A stretch of DNA of 64,000 nucleotides from ATM1 sp003577165 (GCA_030263715.1 SZPM01000006.1:62001-126000), one strand, 5' to 3'; shown: positions 50,159 to 59,365, counted from the stretch's first letter. Program-made: numbers and translations. The notes: a model not told the origin generated them from the letters alone.

Positions 50159-51543
50159 TAGGACACGATTCCGAGCGGCTGCATCGTCTTCCACTTTCCT
50201 CGCGTGAAGTCCGGAACGTCGATGGACTGACCGCGATTCGCGACCGACCACTCGCTGAGCGGCGTGATGACCGACCAAGAAGCCGCATCGTACACGTCTT
50301 GATCGAGCGGCTCGCCGTTGCGCAGACAGTAAATGATCCGCCAGAGCATCACGAAGTCCATGCCTCCGTGTCCGCCCTGGTTGGCCGGATCATTGGCCAC
50401 TCTCTTCCATAGAGGATGGTCGAACTCGTCGAAATACGACCGAAGTTCCGCTCCCTGATCCCATTGATCCGTGGACTTGCTTCGACCCTCGATTACGCAA
50501 CGATTCGGGAATCCGGCCCACACTCCACGCGTCCCTTGAATGAGGTTGTGTCGCGTATAGGGCCTGGGCAATTGCTCATCCCATTGAATCATGAGCGTCT
50601 TGCCCATCACCGTCCGAACGATGGACGTGTTGATGTCCCCGCAAATGAAGCGCATCTTGTTCCACTTGTGGTCCGGAGGAAAGTTCTTCTTCGCGTAGAT
50701 TGCGCGCACCTTCGAATTACAACTCACCGAGGACAAGAAGTCCATTCGGTCGCCGCGGTTGATGTTCAAGTACTGGGCAACGGGGCCAAGGCCATGCGTA
50801 GGATAGAGGTTGCCGTTTCGCTTCGTGTAGTGAATCGTTCTCCACGAGCCCGTTCCGCGTTCGACCTCGTGCATCTGACCGCGCAAGTCGTGAATGTAGG
50901 CGGCCTCCCCGTGCAAGAGATCGCCGAACACTCCAAGTCTGCACATGTTCAGCACCATGAGCTCCTCACGTCCGTAGCAGACGTTCTCCATCATCATGCA
51001 GTGCTTCTGCGTCTTCTCAGAAACTTCGACCAACTGCCAGCAATCGTCGACCGTGTACGCGGCGGGGACTTCGGTGAACGTATGCTTTCCTGAGTTCATG
51101 GTGTCCACGCACATGCGCACGTGCTCCTCCCACGGAGTCGAAATGATGACTGCGTCGATGTCCGCGCGATCGAGCATCCTCTTGTAATCATCCGGGCCTT
51201 TCGTATAAGCGTCTGGCGCAGGCCTCCCTGCGTCCGCGCACCTCTTCACGCTTCTCATGCAAGTCGGTTCGTGCGTGTCGCAGATGGCTTTGATCTCGAC
51301 GCCGTCCAGTTGCTGCATCTGCGCGACGTGGCCGGATCCTCGCGCGCCCACACCGATAAAGCCAAGTCGCACGACATCTAACTTCGGAGCGCGCAAACCG
51401 GCTGCAGAACCCGGGGCCGTCGAAAGCCTCCTCGTCTGCTCAGGGGAAATTGTGGTGGCGGCGAGTTTGCCGCCGACGATGCCGACGCCTGCTGCGCCAG
51501 CCGCCTTGATGAAGTCGCGTCTGTCCATGTCCTTGAAACTCAT
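50158..51543 (-). CDS. GH109-family (Gfo/Idh/MocA-type) NAD-dependent glycosidase
   Basis: ATG 51543. A twin-arginine signal (MDRRDFIKAAGAAG) suggests Tat export with the NAD cofactor bound. The Rossmann half has LGFIGVGARGSGHV and ICDTHEP. The motifs EVPAAYTVDDCWQLVE, MMENVCYGREE, and YPTHGLGPVAQYLNI are characteristic of GH109 alpha-N-acetylgalactosaminidases, with the active-site His in THGLGP. It is translationally coupled to the esterase, so both may act on the same glycan. The longer frame would run through the tRNA-Gln gene. Confidence 0.93.
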   Translation of the reverse strand: MSFKDMDRRDFIKAAGAAGVGIVGGKLAATTISPEQTRRLSTAPGSAAGLRAPKLDVVRLGFIGVGARGSGHVAQMQQLDGVEIKAICDTHEPTCMRSVKRCADAGRPAPDAYTKGPDDYKRMLDRADIDAVIISTPWEEHVRMCVDTMNSGKHTFTEVPAAYTVDDCWQLVEVSEKTQKHCMMMENVCYGREELMVLNMCRLGVFGDLLHGEAAYIHDLRGQMHEVERGTGSWRTIHYTKRNGNLYPTHGLGPVAQYLNINRGDRMDFLSSVSCNSKVRAIYAKKNFPPDHKWNKMRFICGDINTSIVRTVMGKTLMIQWDEQLPRPYTRHNLIQGTRGVWAGFPNRCVIEGRSKSTDQWDQGAELRSYFDEFDHPLWKRVANDPANQGGHGGMDFVMLWRIIYCLRNGEPLDQDVYDAASWSVITPLSEWSVANRGQSIDVPDFTRGKWKTMQPLGIVS

Positions 51544-51608
51544 TCTGAAGGAAACAGGGTGAGCCGCGTCCGAACGGCGCCCTGGAGCTGCCGCGAGTGG
51601 GAAAAGGC

Positions 51609-51682
51609 TGGCTGGCGGACTAGGATTCGAACCTAGATTCCCAGATCCAAAGTCTGGTGTCCTGCCATTGGACGATCCGCCA
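51609..51682 (-). tRNA. tRNA-Gln (anticodon TTG)
   Basis: The minus strand folds into a complete cloverleaf. The acceptor stem TGGCGGA/TCCGCCA is perfect; the anticodon stem CCAGA/TCTGG encloses CTTTGGA with anticodon TTG; the T arm has GGTTCGAATCC. The discriminator G and the CCA end (51609-51611) are encoded. TTTT follows the 3' end. Confidence 0.97.
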
Positions 51683-51739
51683 GCGGAGGGCGTGAGTATA
51701 CAGCCCGGCCGACCCGGCCTCCTGCCATACTCGGACGCC

Positions 51740-52843
51740 ATGGCTGGACTCGACCAGGAGCGACTCTCCCGATTTCAGCGACTCCTGCTGGATCACGGGC
51801 TCGACTGCTACATCGCCTGCACCCCGATTTCCATGGGTTACCTCGCCTCGTTCTTTGAGGGAGGAGGCGAAAGGATGCTCCTCATGGCGATCCGGCCTGA
51901 AGGCTCCCCGGCGATCATCGCACCGGCCCTCAGCGCGACGCACGCCTCCCATACGGGAGTCGCCGACATCCGAACGTGGAGCGACGGAGACGACGCGGGC
52001 GAACTATTCGAGCAACTTGGAGTCGAGTGGGGCTTGCGCACCGCGGTCATCGGAGTGGACGACGAACTCATAGCGGCCCATCTTTTGAGGATGCAGCAGG
52101 CTCTCCCCGCTGCTCTCTTCAAAGCGGCAGGCGATGTGATGGCCGAACTTCGCAAGCGAAAGGACTCCAGGGAGATCGGACTCATGCGTAAGGCAGCGCA
52201 AATCGCCGACGCTGCCTGGGATGCGTTTCTCCAGAACGCTCGACCCGGCGTCACAGAGGCCGAATGTGAAACTCTCGTTCGCGCAGCAATGCAGTCAGGG
52301 GGGGGCACTCCCACGTTCTGCATCGTTGCCGCAGGACCGAACGGCGCCGAGCCGCATCACGCAACCTCGAAGACAGCGATGAAAGAGGGCGACGTTGTCG
52401 TCGTAGACTGGGGCTGCTCCGTTGAGAACTATTTGAGCGACATCACCAGGACCGCGTGCGTCGGTCGGGCCTCATCGGAGGCCAAAAAGGTGTACGACGT
52501 CGTGTACCGCGCGCACATGGCCGCACGAGACGCCATTCGACCGGGCGTTCCGTGTGAGGCGATCGATCGAGCCGCAAGGGCCGTGATCGAAGAGGCGGGA
52601 TTCGGGCAGTACTTCGTTCATCGAACCGGACACGGGATCGGAATGATGGGCCACGAGCCTCCGCACATCGTGCGCGGCAGCACCTCCCCGCTGGAAGTCG
52701 GCCAGTGCTTCAGCGTTGAACCGGGAATCTACATCCCGGGACAGTTTGGAGTGCGCATCGAGAACATCGTCACGGTGACCGACACGGGACACGAGTCGCT
52801 AAACATGGAGCCGCCTTCGACGCTCCCGGAGATCCCGAACTAA
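51740..52843 (+). CDS. M24 family Xaa-Pro aminopeptidase/dipeptidase
   Basis: A 367-residue pita-bread metallopeptidase. The N-terminal creatinase-like domain (1-130) is followed by the catalytic domain with all five metal ligands visible: Asp in VVVDWG, Asp in LSDITRT, His in HRTGHGIG, Glu in SVEPGIY and Glu in RIENIV. ATG 51740 is used; the upstream extension crosses the tRNA-Gln promoter region. A G8 tract (52298-52305) encodes Gly-Gly-Gly. It should release amino acids before Pro; its cellular role is general peptide turnover. Confidence 0.93.
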   Translation: MAGLDQERLSRFQRLLLDHGLDCYIACTPISMGYLASFFEGGGERMLLMAIRPEGSPAIIAPALSATHASHTGVADIRTWSDGDDAGELFEQLGVEWGLRTAVIGVDDELIAAHLLRMQQALPAALFKAAGDVMAELRKRKDSREIGLMRKAAQIADAAWDAFLQNARPGVTEAECETLVRAAMQSGGGTPTFCIVAAGPNGAEPHHATSKTAMKEGDVVVVDWGCSVENYLSDITRTACVGRASSEAKKVYDVVYRAHMAARDAIRPGVPCEAIDRAARAVIEEAGFGQYFVHRTGHGIGMMGHEPPHIVRGSTSPLEVGQCFSVEPGIYIPGQFGVRIENIVTVTDTGHESLNMEPPSTLPEIPN

Positions 52844-52920
52844 GCCAGCTCTGCATTTGAGGCGATCCGTCGTCCGAACAGAACCGCCATTCGATCAACG
52901 GGCGGCACTCCACAGAAGCG

Positions 52921-52958
52921 AAGACGTGAGTTCGCCATCCGGCGAAGACTCACGTCTT
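52921..52958. terminator. Terminator hairpin between peptidase and PEP-CTERM genes
   Basis: AAGACGTGAG pairs with CTCACGTCTT (10 bp), then a 2-nt GA bulge, an inner TTCGCC/GGCGAA stem and an ATCC loop. It lies between two convergent genes, with ATTGTCTCGTT after it on the plus strand. Confidence 0.7.
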
Positions 52959-52979
52959 ATTGTCTCGTTGACTATTTGG

Positions 52980-53702
52980 TTAGTGGCGCAGTTTGCGCGA
53001 CCGGGCTACAAGATAAGCGACGCCCGCGGAGAGTCCGAAGACTGTTGCCGGCTCGGGAATCGGTTCGTTGTCCGATCCGCGGAATCCGACGAGCACCGTG
53101 GGCAGGAAGGCGATGCCAGGAAAATCGAATCCGGCAGCTTCCTCGACCATCGAACTGCCGCCCGCGCCGGGCACGACGAATTCCACGTCGGGCGCAACCG
53201 GCTCCGCAGGTGGCGCAGGAGTCGGGGCGACGATGTCGACGGTAACCGCACCCGCGCCCATCGGCTTTTCTTCCGCTTGAACACTGGTCTGTGGCTTAGC
53301 ATCGGGCTCTTCGGCCCTGTCGGTCCTGACGACGGGGTTTCCGCAGTGCGCGACCATCACGATGCGACCGGATTCGTCGACCCAAACGGCCTCGCCGCGC
53401 TTCACGACCTGCTTCTCCGCGCGCAGCACGCCTGTCGCGTGAGGCACGTTGAAGACTTCCATCTCTGTGTCTTGGTCGAGTTTTCGAAGCGACAGCTTGC
53501 TGAAGAAGGCGACCACGTCGTCCGGCATCATCTGGAAGTGTCGGACGTACCTGTCCATCACTTCCGGATACGTGCTGACCTGGCGCACAAGCGCATCGCG
53601 AGTTGTCGCGGGCTTCTCGAGGAAGGCGTTTCTGGGCATCTGGGCAACCACCCCTGCGGCGAACAGGGCGGCAAGCATCACGGACATGCCGATTCGTAAC
53701 AT
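52980..53702 (-). CDS. PEP-CTERM sorting domain protein
   Basis: A 240-residue secreted protein. ATG 53702 follows AGGAG at 8 nt and a signal peptide (MLRIGMSVMLAALFAAGVV). The C-terminus is a classic PEP-CTERM signal: IPEPATVFGLSAGVAYLVA, then RSRKLRH, so it is probably cut by exosortase and sorted to the surface or exopolysaccharide layer. The middle is Pro/Glu-rich (APTPAPPAEPVAPDVEFV), and residues 85-130 contain a small beta domain. Unknown function. It lies after rnc on the same strand with a 133-nt gap. Confidence 0.9.
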   Translation of the reverse strand: MLRIGMSVMLAALFAAGVVAQMPRNAFLEKPATTRDALVRQVSTYPEVMDRYVRHFQMMPDDVVAFFSKLSLRKLDQDTEMEVFNVPHATGVLRAEKQVVKRGEAVWVDESGRIVMVAHCGNPVVRTDRAEEPDAKPQTSVQAEEKPMGAGAVTVDIVAPTPAPPAEPVAPDVEFVVPGAGGSSMVEEAAGFDFPGIAFLPTVLVGFRGSDNEPIPEPATVFGLSAGVAYLVARSRKLRH

Positions 53703-53835
53703 CAAATTAGCTCCTACTCTTCTGTGCGCAGCCATTGCGCGGCCACAAGTAGTGGGACTACAAAAGTTGCCAGCGCGTTCCCTGGCTTCGCACAGATTCT
53801 ACGCAGAGAGGGGCAGAATTCGTGCCAACGGGCAG

Positions 53836-54555
53836 TTAGTGGCGCTCGACAGGCCCTTCCGACCGAGAGGCCCTTAGCGCCTCGAAACGCTCGATCAACT
53901 CCAGGGCGTCCCTCGCGGCCGCCTGCTCGGCTTCCTTCTTGCTCCGGCCGGTCCCTGAACCCATGACCTCTCCGTCCAGGACCACCTCGATCACGAACTG
54001 CTTCGAGTGGGGATCGCCGGCTTCGCCCACCTGGCGATAGATCGGCGTGCTCCGCCACCGCGCCTGGGCGACCTCCTGCAACTTCGACTTAAAGTCCCCC
54101 GCAGCGACGCGGCCCCTCGCGACCTCCTCGAGGTACGGGTTGAGGTGCTCTAGCACGAACCACCTAGCGATCGGAAGGCCCTGCTCGATGTAGATCGCTC
54201 CGATGATCGCCTCGAACACGTCGGCGAGCACTGCGGCCCTCATGTGGCCCATCGCAGCCGCCTCCGTGGCCGAAACTTCTATGAAGTTCTGCAGCCCCAG
54301 CCGGGTGGCCGCCTCCGCAAGCGGGGCCTCCTGAACGATCGTCGCCTTCGCCTTGCTCAGCATCCCCTGATCCCACTCTGGAAAGTGCTCATACAGATAC
54401 TGTGCGATGATGAGGCCGAGGATCGAGTCGCCGAAGAACTCCAGCCGCTCGTACGAATTCGTGACAGGATCGTCCGTCGCGGATCTGTGGCGAAGGGCAA
54501 GCCTCAGAAGGCCGAGGTCTCGAACCGGAACATCAAGCCCTTCTAACGCAGAGAT
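53836..54555 (-). CDS. rnc: Ribonuclease III
   Basis: Cleaves double-stranded RNA for rRNA processing. The domain begins with LRLALRHRSA and the catalytic signature ERLEFFGDSILGL (residues 37-49 from the proposed start), and ends with a dsRNA-binding domain (FVIEVVLDGEVMGSGTGRSK). No ATG, GTG or TTG is in frame near the right place: the frame upstream overlaps the aminotransferase and looks like shadow. A possible start is ATC 54555, 6 nt after GGGAGGG, giving 239 residues; CTG 54507 would cut 16 residues. The start therefore stays uncertain, but the enzyme's identity does not. Confidence 0.9.
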   Translation of the reverse strand: MSALEGLDVPVRDLGLLRLALRHRSATDDPVTNSYERLEFFGDSILGLIIAQYLYEHFPEWDQGMLSKAKATIVQEAPLAEAATRLGLQNFIEVSATEAAAMGHMRAAVLADVFEAIIGAIYIEQGLPIARWFVLEHLNPYLEEVARGRVAAGDFKSKLQEVAQARWRSTPIYRQVGEAGDPHSKQFVIEVVLDGEVMGSGTGRSKKEAEQAAARDALELIERFEALRASRSEGPVERH

Positions 54556-55718
54556 TTCAGTCCCTCCCTGATTCGTGCTACGCCTTCTGCAACTCGCTCG
54601 CGGGAAACCGTGTACGTCAGGCGCAGGTGATTCGGACCACCGAAGACAGAGCCCGGAACGCACGCAACGTACTGCGATTCGAGAAGATGCTGCGCAAGAA
54701 CGACATCGTCGCAAGCGACCCCTTGCACCGCCTCTGAGAAATCTGCGAACACATAAAAAGCGCCGTGCGGCCGCGCAAACCTGACGCCGGGTAAACGGGA
54801 AAGTTCCGACATCAGCACGCAGCGCCTCTTGTCGAATTCCTCGACCATCTCCGAGATCACCGACCCGTCCGCCCTCAAGGCTGCGATCGCCGCGCGCTGA
54901 GAAATACTGCACGCGTTGCTGGTGACCTGATCTTGAATCGTCGCCATGGCGTCGATGACACCCTTCGGCCCAGCCGCATAACCGATGCGCCAGCCGGTCA
55001 TCGCGAAACTCTTGCTCAGCCCTCCGACCGTAAGCGTCCGCTCGGCGACTTCCGGGCCGAACGACGCGACGCTCACGTGCTCGAAGCCGTCATAAAGGAG
55101 TTTCTCATAAATCTCGTCGCTGATGATCCACATGCCGCGCGAAACGGCCAACGCCGCGATGCCACGAAGCACGTCCTCAGGATAAACCGCGCCCGTCGGG
55201 TTGCTCGGGCTGTTGATGACGATCGCCTTCGTCTTGTCGGTGATCGCTTCCGCGATCTGCTCGACGCCGGGAACGAACCCCTGCTCGACCGTCGTCGTCA
55301 CCACGACTGGAACCCCCCCCGCAAGCAACACTTGATCGGCGTACGTCATCCAGAACGGTGACACGAGGATCACCTCGTCGCCGGGATTTACCAAAGCCAT
55401 CAGCGCGTTGTAGATGCACTGCTTCGCGCCGGCAGACACGATCACCTCGCTTGCGGAAACTGTGACTCCGTTGTCGGCGAGAAGCTTCTCGCAGATGGCC
55501 TCGCGCAACTCGACGATTCCGGGGCCGGCAGTGTACCGAGTGAAACCCTCTCGGATGGCTTGTATCCCGGCTTCCCGGACGATCTCGGGCGTCGCGAAGT
55601 CCGGTTCGCCTGCGCCGAAACCGATGACGTCCTTGCCCGCCGCCGCAAGTTCTCGAACTTTCGCGGTGATTGCCATTGTCGGCGACGGCTTCAAAGAAGC
55701 CATTCGGTTGGAAAGCAT
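54543..55718 (-). CDS. Class I aminotransferase (aspartate aminotransferase type)
   Basis: A PLP enzyme of 391 residues from ATG 55718 (MLSNRMASLKPSPTMAI, as in AspC homologues of subgroup 1b). It has the conserved PSNPTGAVY, SDEIYEKLLYDGF, the lysine in GLSKSFAMTGWRIGY (Schiff base) and the substrate Arg at RLTYTVSRE. Transfers amino groups between aspartate/glutamate-like donors and 2-oxo acids, though related enzymes also take prephenate. A G8 tract (55313-55320) encodes Gly-Gly. Its last 13 nt overlap the proposed rnc start, and a divergent permease starts 35 nt upstream. Confidence 0.93.
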   Translation of the reverse strand: MLSNRMASLKPSPTMAITAKVRELAAAGKDVIGFGAGEPDFATPEIVREAGIQAIREGFTRYTAGPGIVELREAICEKLLADNGVTVSASEVIVSAGAKQCIYNALMALVNPGDEVILVSPFWMTYADQVLLAGGVPVVVTTTVEQGFVPGVEQIAEAITDKTKAIVINSPSNPTGAVYPEDVLRGIAALAVSRGMWIISDEIYEKLLYDGFEHVSVASFGPEVAERTLTVGGLSKSFAMTGWRIGYAAGPKGVIDAMATIQDQVTSNACSISQRAAIAALRADGSVISEMVEEFDKRRCVLMSELSRLPGVRFARPHGAFYVFADFSEAVQGVACDDVVLAQHLLESQYVACVPGSVFGGPNHLRLTYTVSRERVAEGVARIREGLKSLR

Positions 55719-55753
55719 CGAGGCGATTATACGCGTTCGCGCATAATCCACCC

Positions 55754-56767
55754 GTGCCGAAACTTCCATCGTGGCGCCGCCCCGGCCCTCTGATCGCACT
55801 CTTCGGCATCCTGTTGTTGGTTCTCTATCTGTCGGCGGGCTCGACCGAGTGGATGACCTTTGCGAGGCTTTGGAATGCGCTTCTCTCCGGTCCGGATGCG
55901 CTGCACGGAAGTCCGGATCAAGTTCTGTTCTGGCACCTCCGCCTTCCGCGCGCGGTCGCTGCGATCCTCGTCGGCGCGTCGCTCGGGTCTGCAGGCGCAG
56001 CGTTTCAAGCGCTCTTTCGAAATCCTCTGGCGGACCCCTACGTGATTGGTGTCAGCAGCGGTGCGGCCGTGGGTGGCGCGCTCGCGACAGTGTTCGGTTT
56101 GGCGACCGCACTCGGGGGTCTTGCGCTCGTCGCGTTCGCATTCGCGTCGGCGATCGCAACGCTCGTGCTCGTCTTCGCGCTCGCGCGGGCCGGGGCGACG
56201 CTCAATGTGTCTTCGCTTCTCTTAGCAGGTGTCACCGTGGGCGCCTGTCTTTGGGCGGTCATCACGCTCATCCTTGTGCTGGCGGGACAGGACGCCGTGC
56301 AGGTCCTTTCTTGGCTGCTCGGAGACCTGCGCGCGACGAATTGGCTGCACGTAGCAACCATCTCCGTCGTGTTCATCGGATCCTTCTTTGTGCTTCTCTC
56401 AACCGCGCGATCTCTGGACGTGTTCGCGCTCGGCGAGGAGAGCGCGACGACGCTTGGCGTCGATGCGGAGCGCCTCAAAAGAAAGGTCCTCATCTCCGGC
56501 GCATGCATGACTTCTGCCGCAGTATCCATCGTCGGGATCGTCGGCTTCGTCGGCCTGTTCGTGCCGCACATCGTAAGAACCATCGCCGGCTCGAGGGTGT
56601 CTCGCGTCATGCCTCTCTCGGCGCTCGCGGGCGCTTGCGCTCTTCTGCTTGCCGACCTGGCCGCCCAGAGAGTCGTCCCGGATCGCGAAATCAACGTCGG
56701 CGTCGTGACCGCTCTCGTGGGCGCACCGTTTCTGTTCATCGCGCTTCGCAAAAGGAACTCGTCATGA
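55754..56767 (+). CDS. FecCD-family ABC transporter permease (B12/siderophore/heme type)
   Basis: A 337-residue membrane protein with about nine hydrophobic segments. LVGASLGSAGAAFQALFRNP then DPYVIGVSSGAAVGG (near residue 85) and the C-terminal GFVGLFVPHIVR are signatures of BtuC, FecD and FhuB permeases. GTG 55754 has no Shine-Dalgarno; CATAAT ends just 6-7 nt before it, so the mRNA may be leaderless. No substrate-binding protein, ATPase or TonB receptor is nearby, so the partners must be elsewhere. The stop overlaps purC by 4 nt (ATGA). Confidence 0.9.
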   Translation: MPKLPSWRRPGPLIALFGILLLVLYLSAGSTEWMTFARLWNALLSGPDALHGSPDQVLFWHLRLPRAVAAILVGASLGSAGAAFQALFRNPLADPYVIGVSSGAAVGGALATVFGLATALGGLALVAFAFASAIATLVLVFALARAGATLNVSSLLLAGVTVGACLWAVITLILVLAGQDAVQVLSWLLGDLRATNWLHVATISVVFIGSFFVLLSTARSLDVFALGEESATTLGVDAERLKRKVLISGACMTSAAVSIVGIVGFVGLFVPHIVRTIAGSRVSRVMPLSALAGACALLLADLAAQRVVPDREINVGVVTALVGAPFLFIALRKRNSS

Positions 56768-57708
56768 ACTCAGGCTATACTTCTCCGATGCCCGCCGTCG
56801 TTTCCATCGAAATCCCGTTCCCGAAACTTCGCTCGGGAAAAGTTCGAGAAGTCTACGACCTTGGGGACTCTCTATTGATGGTAGCGACGGATCGCATCAG
56901 CGCATTCGACGTCGTACTCCCGAATGGCATTCCTGACAAGGGCCGAATCCTCAACCAACTGAGCGCATTCTGGTTCGAAAGTCTTGCAGCAGTGGTTCCG
57001 AATCACTGCATCGCCACAAACGACGATGAGATTCGTGAAAGGCTCGGGACTGCGTACGATCACGAATCTCTCTCCGGACGTTCGATGCTCGTCCACAAGT
57101 GCCAACCGTTTCCGATTGAGTGCGTCGCGCGTGCTTATCTCGCGGGATCCCTATACAAGGAATACATCGCCGCCGGAGGGGGGGAACGCGACGTGACCCT
57201 TCATGGCATCCCTCTGCCGGCGGGAATTCAACGGTGTGGCCGCCTTCCCGAACCGATCTTCACTCCGGCGACGAAAGCGAACGAAGGCCACGATGAGAAC
57301 ATTGACGAACAGCGGGCGGCGCAAATCGTCGGGGACGACTGCCTCCAAGAATTGAAGAAGTACACTCTCGATCTCTTTGCGCGCGCGAGCCGTATCTGCG
57401 AAACGGTCGGCATTCTCCTCGCGGACACGAAGCTGGAATTCGGATCCCAAGACGGCCGCATTCTGCTCATCGACGAGGCCTTCACTCCCGACAGTTCCCG
57501 ATACTGGCCCGCCGACAAGTACCGCCCGGGCGCGGAGCAGGAAAGCCTCGACAAACAATTCGTCAGAAACTATCTGGAGACGCTCGATTGGGACAAAACC
57601 GCGCCGGGTCCGGTTCTCCCGGATTCTGTCGTGCAAGAGACGAGAAGCCGTTACATCGAGATCTTTCGGAGGATCACGGGAAGAGAGCCCCGACTACAAG
57701 CCGCCTGA
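56764..57708 (+). CDS. purC: Phosphoribosylaminoimidazole-succinocarboxamide (SAICAR) synthase
   Basis: ATP-dependent joining of CAIR and aspartate in purine synthesis. Visible motifs: SGKVREVYDLGD (phosphate-binding, about 24-35), VATDRISAFDV, ECVARAYLAGS, the Mg-binding LLADTKLEFG and IDEAFTPDSSRYW. The length (314 residues) fits the longer PurC type. ATG 56764 overlaps the permease stop by 4 nt. Its 3' end overlaps the convergent DUF4127 gene by 15 nt. A G7 tract lies at 57178-57184. Confidence 0.97.
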   Translation: MNSGYTSPMPAVVSIEIPFPKLRSGKVREVYDLGDSLLMVATDRISAFDVVLPNGIPDKGRILNQLSAFWFESLAAVVPNHCIATNDDEIRERLGTAYDHESLSGRSMLVHKCQPFPIECVARAYLAGSLYKEYIAAGGGERDVTLHGIPLPAGIQRCGRLPEPIFTPATKANEGHDENIDEQRAAQIVGDDCLQELKKYTLDLFARASRICETVGILLADTKLEFGSQDGRILLIDEAFTPDSSRYWPADKYRPGAEQESLDKQFVRNYLETLDWDKTAPGPVLPDSVVQETRSRYIEIFRRITGREPRLQAA

Positions 57709-59301
57709 ACCCAGACCGACGACGGGCGACACGACGAAGTCGAACGCAATTCTCGCCTCGAACACGCGCGGCCACGGCAAACTGACTTCGATGCCCGAGA
57801 TGCCCATGACCTCGTACTGCATCTCTTGCGCCCAAAACTTTTCGCCGCGGAAAAGGTCTTCGAAGTAGCGCACGATCAGACCCTCGGTGTTCCTCGCGAC
57901 CCACTGCTCAAGTTTCTTCCATGAGGAAGCCGACAGTTCCTCGCGTGAACCCGATGGATCGGAGTCCGCCATTCGATACGCGGCGGGCCGCACGAATCGG
58001 TGAAATGCGTAGTCGTTGATAAATCGGTGGAACAAAAACTCGCGATGAGCCTTTTCCCTTGTGAATGCGTCCGCGTTCAGCCGCTTCGACAAGAGATACA
58101 GGTTCGCGTGCGGCACGGAAGTGCCGATCGTGTTGCTCGCGGTGTTCCAGCCCGCAAAGGCAAGAAGGCTCTCGATGTTTTGTGACTTCCAGATTTTGCT
58201 GACCAATTGTGGATCGGCGGCCCCGTCCTTGCTGAAATTCACGTCCGCAACAGCCACCATCAGCGTCTTCGTCGGACTCCCTAACATGGTGAGGGCGAAG
58301 AAGTCGAGATGCTGCGCATCCGCTCCGGGCGCGTTGAGATAAAGTTGAAAGTCCGCAGAATCAGGCGAGGCGGCAGGTCGCGCGCCGCTGACGATGATCT
58401 GATCTCGCACCGTAATCGCAAGAGGCCGAGTCTCGTACGGGGCGGCCTTGTTGGCCTGCGCCGGATCAGAGAATCGCACGTACACTTGAGGCATCCACTT
58501 CGCTTCCCTCAGCAGCGCCCTGCTGACGAGTAAGTTGCCAAGTTGATCGACGCCGTCGCAAATGTAGACGAGCCCGCCAATGGAGAGCGAGTCGATGAGC
58601 GATCGCAGCTCTTTCGTCTCCGGCACGTGAGGCCCGTACTTTTGTGCATCGTCAACGCCGATGACGAGATAATCGATCGCGCCCTCCTTAACCATCTTGA
58701 TGAGCGCCTTGTGCACTTCCATGTTGCGCTTGCGGGCCGCGTAATACTTTTCCAGCTCCCGACTCGAGAATTTGGAGCGATGCGACTCCATCTGTCCCAG
58801 TAGGAACCTCTCGCCGGTTCGCTGGTACCGCTCCTTGAGTTCCACGTAGCGAGCGAGGTGCATTCTCCAACTCGCGGTCGTTGACGTCGCCGTTGGCGCG
58901 GTGCGCATCAGGGAACTGAAAACGAACAGGCGTTTGCCCGGCCACTTCGCGCGAACCTTGCGAATCGTGCCGATGCGCTCGACTGCCTTTTGAACGCTGA
59001 CCGTCGGCAGCCTCGATTCCACCAGTCCACCGTAGGCCAGCATGTCCGCGCTAATCACGAGCGACGAAGATTCGGAAAGGTCTTGCGCGAGCAGCCACTG
59101 GCAGACCGCCTCAGCCTTGCCTGGCTCGGTGAACCGCCCGAGCAGTCCGGTGGGGGGCAGACTCACTCTCTCCCCGGCGATGTGCCCGAGCATCTGCGGA
59201 TACTGTCCCGTCGCAGGTCGGGAATCCAGGGGCACGAGCGTCACAGACGCATGCGCCGATGCAGCGAATGCCAGCCCCAACAGGATCCCCAAGTTGCGCA
59301 T
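57694..59301 (-). CDS. DUF4127 secreted protein
   Basis: A 535-residue protein with a signal peptide from ATG 59301 (MRNLGILLGLAFAASAHAS); the frame extends upstream but without a better start. It matches DUF4127: VTLVPLDSRPATGQYPQM at the mature N-terminus, DMLAYGGLVESRLP, VIGVDDAQKYGPHVPE, and the late EEL...RRFVRP-like FHRFVRPAAY. The family is found in Firmicutes and Armatimonadota and has no known function; conserved Asp and Arg residues suggest a hydrolase-like fold. Its last 15 nt overlap purC. Confidence 0.92.
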   Translation of the reverse strand: MRNLGILLGLAFAASAHASVTLVPLDSRPATGQYPQMLGHIAGERVSLPPTGLLGRFTEPGKAEAVCQWLLAQDLSESSSLVISADMLAYGGLVESRLPTVSVQKAVERIGTIRKVRAKWPGKRLFVFSSLMRTAPTATSTTASWRMHLARYVELKERYQRTGERFLLGQMESHRSKFSSRELEKYYAARKRNMEVHKALIKMVKEGAIDYLVIGVDDAQKYGPHVPETKELRSLIDSLSIGGLVYICDGVDQLGNLLVSRALLREAKWMPQVYVRFSDPAQANKAAPYETRPLAITVRDQIIVSGARPAASPDSADFQLYLNAPGADAQHLDFFALTMLGSPTKTLMVAVADVNFSKDGAADPQLVSKIWKSQNIESLLAFAGWNTASNTIGTSVPHANLYLLSKRLNADAFTREKAHREFLFHRFINDYAFHRFVRPAAYRMADSDPSGSREELSASSWKKLEQWVARNTEGLIVRYFEDLFRGEKFWAQEMQYEVMGISGIEVSLPWPRVFEARIAFDFVVSPVVGLGSGGL

Positions 59302-59365
59302 GCGGCGAAAATGATACCGTCCGGCCCGGTTTTCCACACATTTCCCCTGCCGGTAAAGTACGAAC

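Noticed and set aside
3371..52958. A repeat family based on the shared ATCC tetraloop of the hairpins at 3371 and 52921
   Set aside because: Only the four-base loop and a flanking C are shared; the stems differ completely, so this looks like chance.
54556..54912. N-terminal extension of RNase III
   Set aside because: Arg/Cys-rich translation lying inside the aminotransferase gene; not part of the RNase III family.
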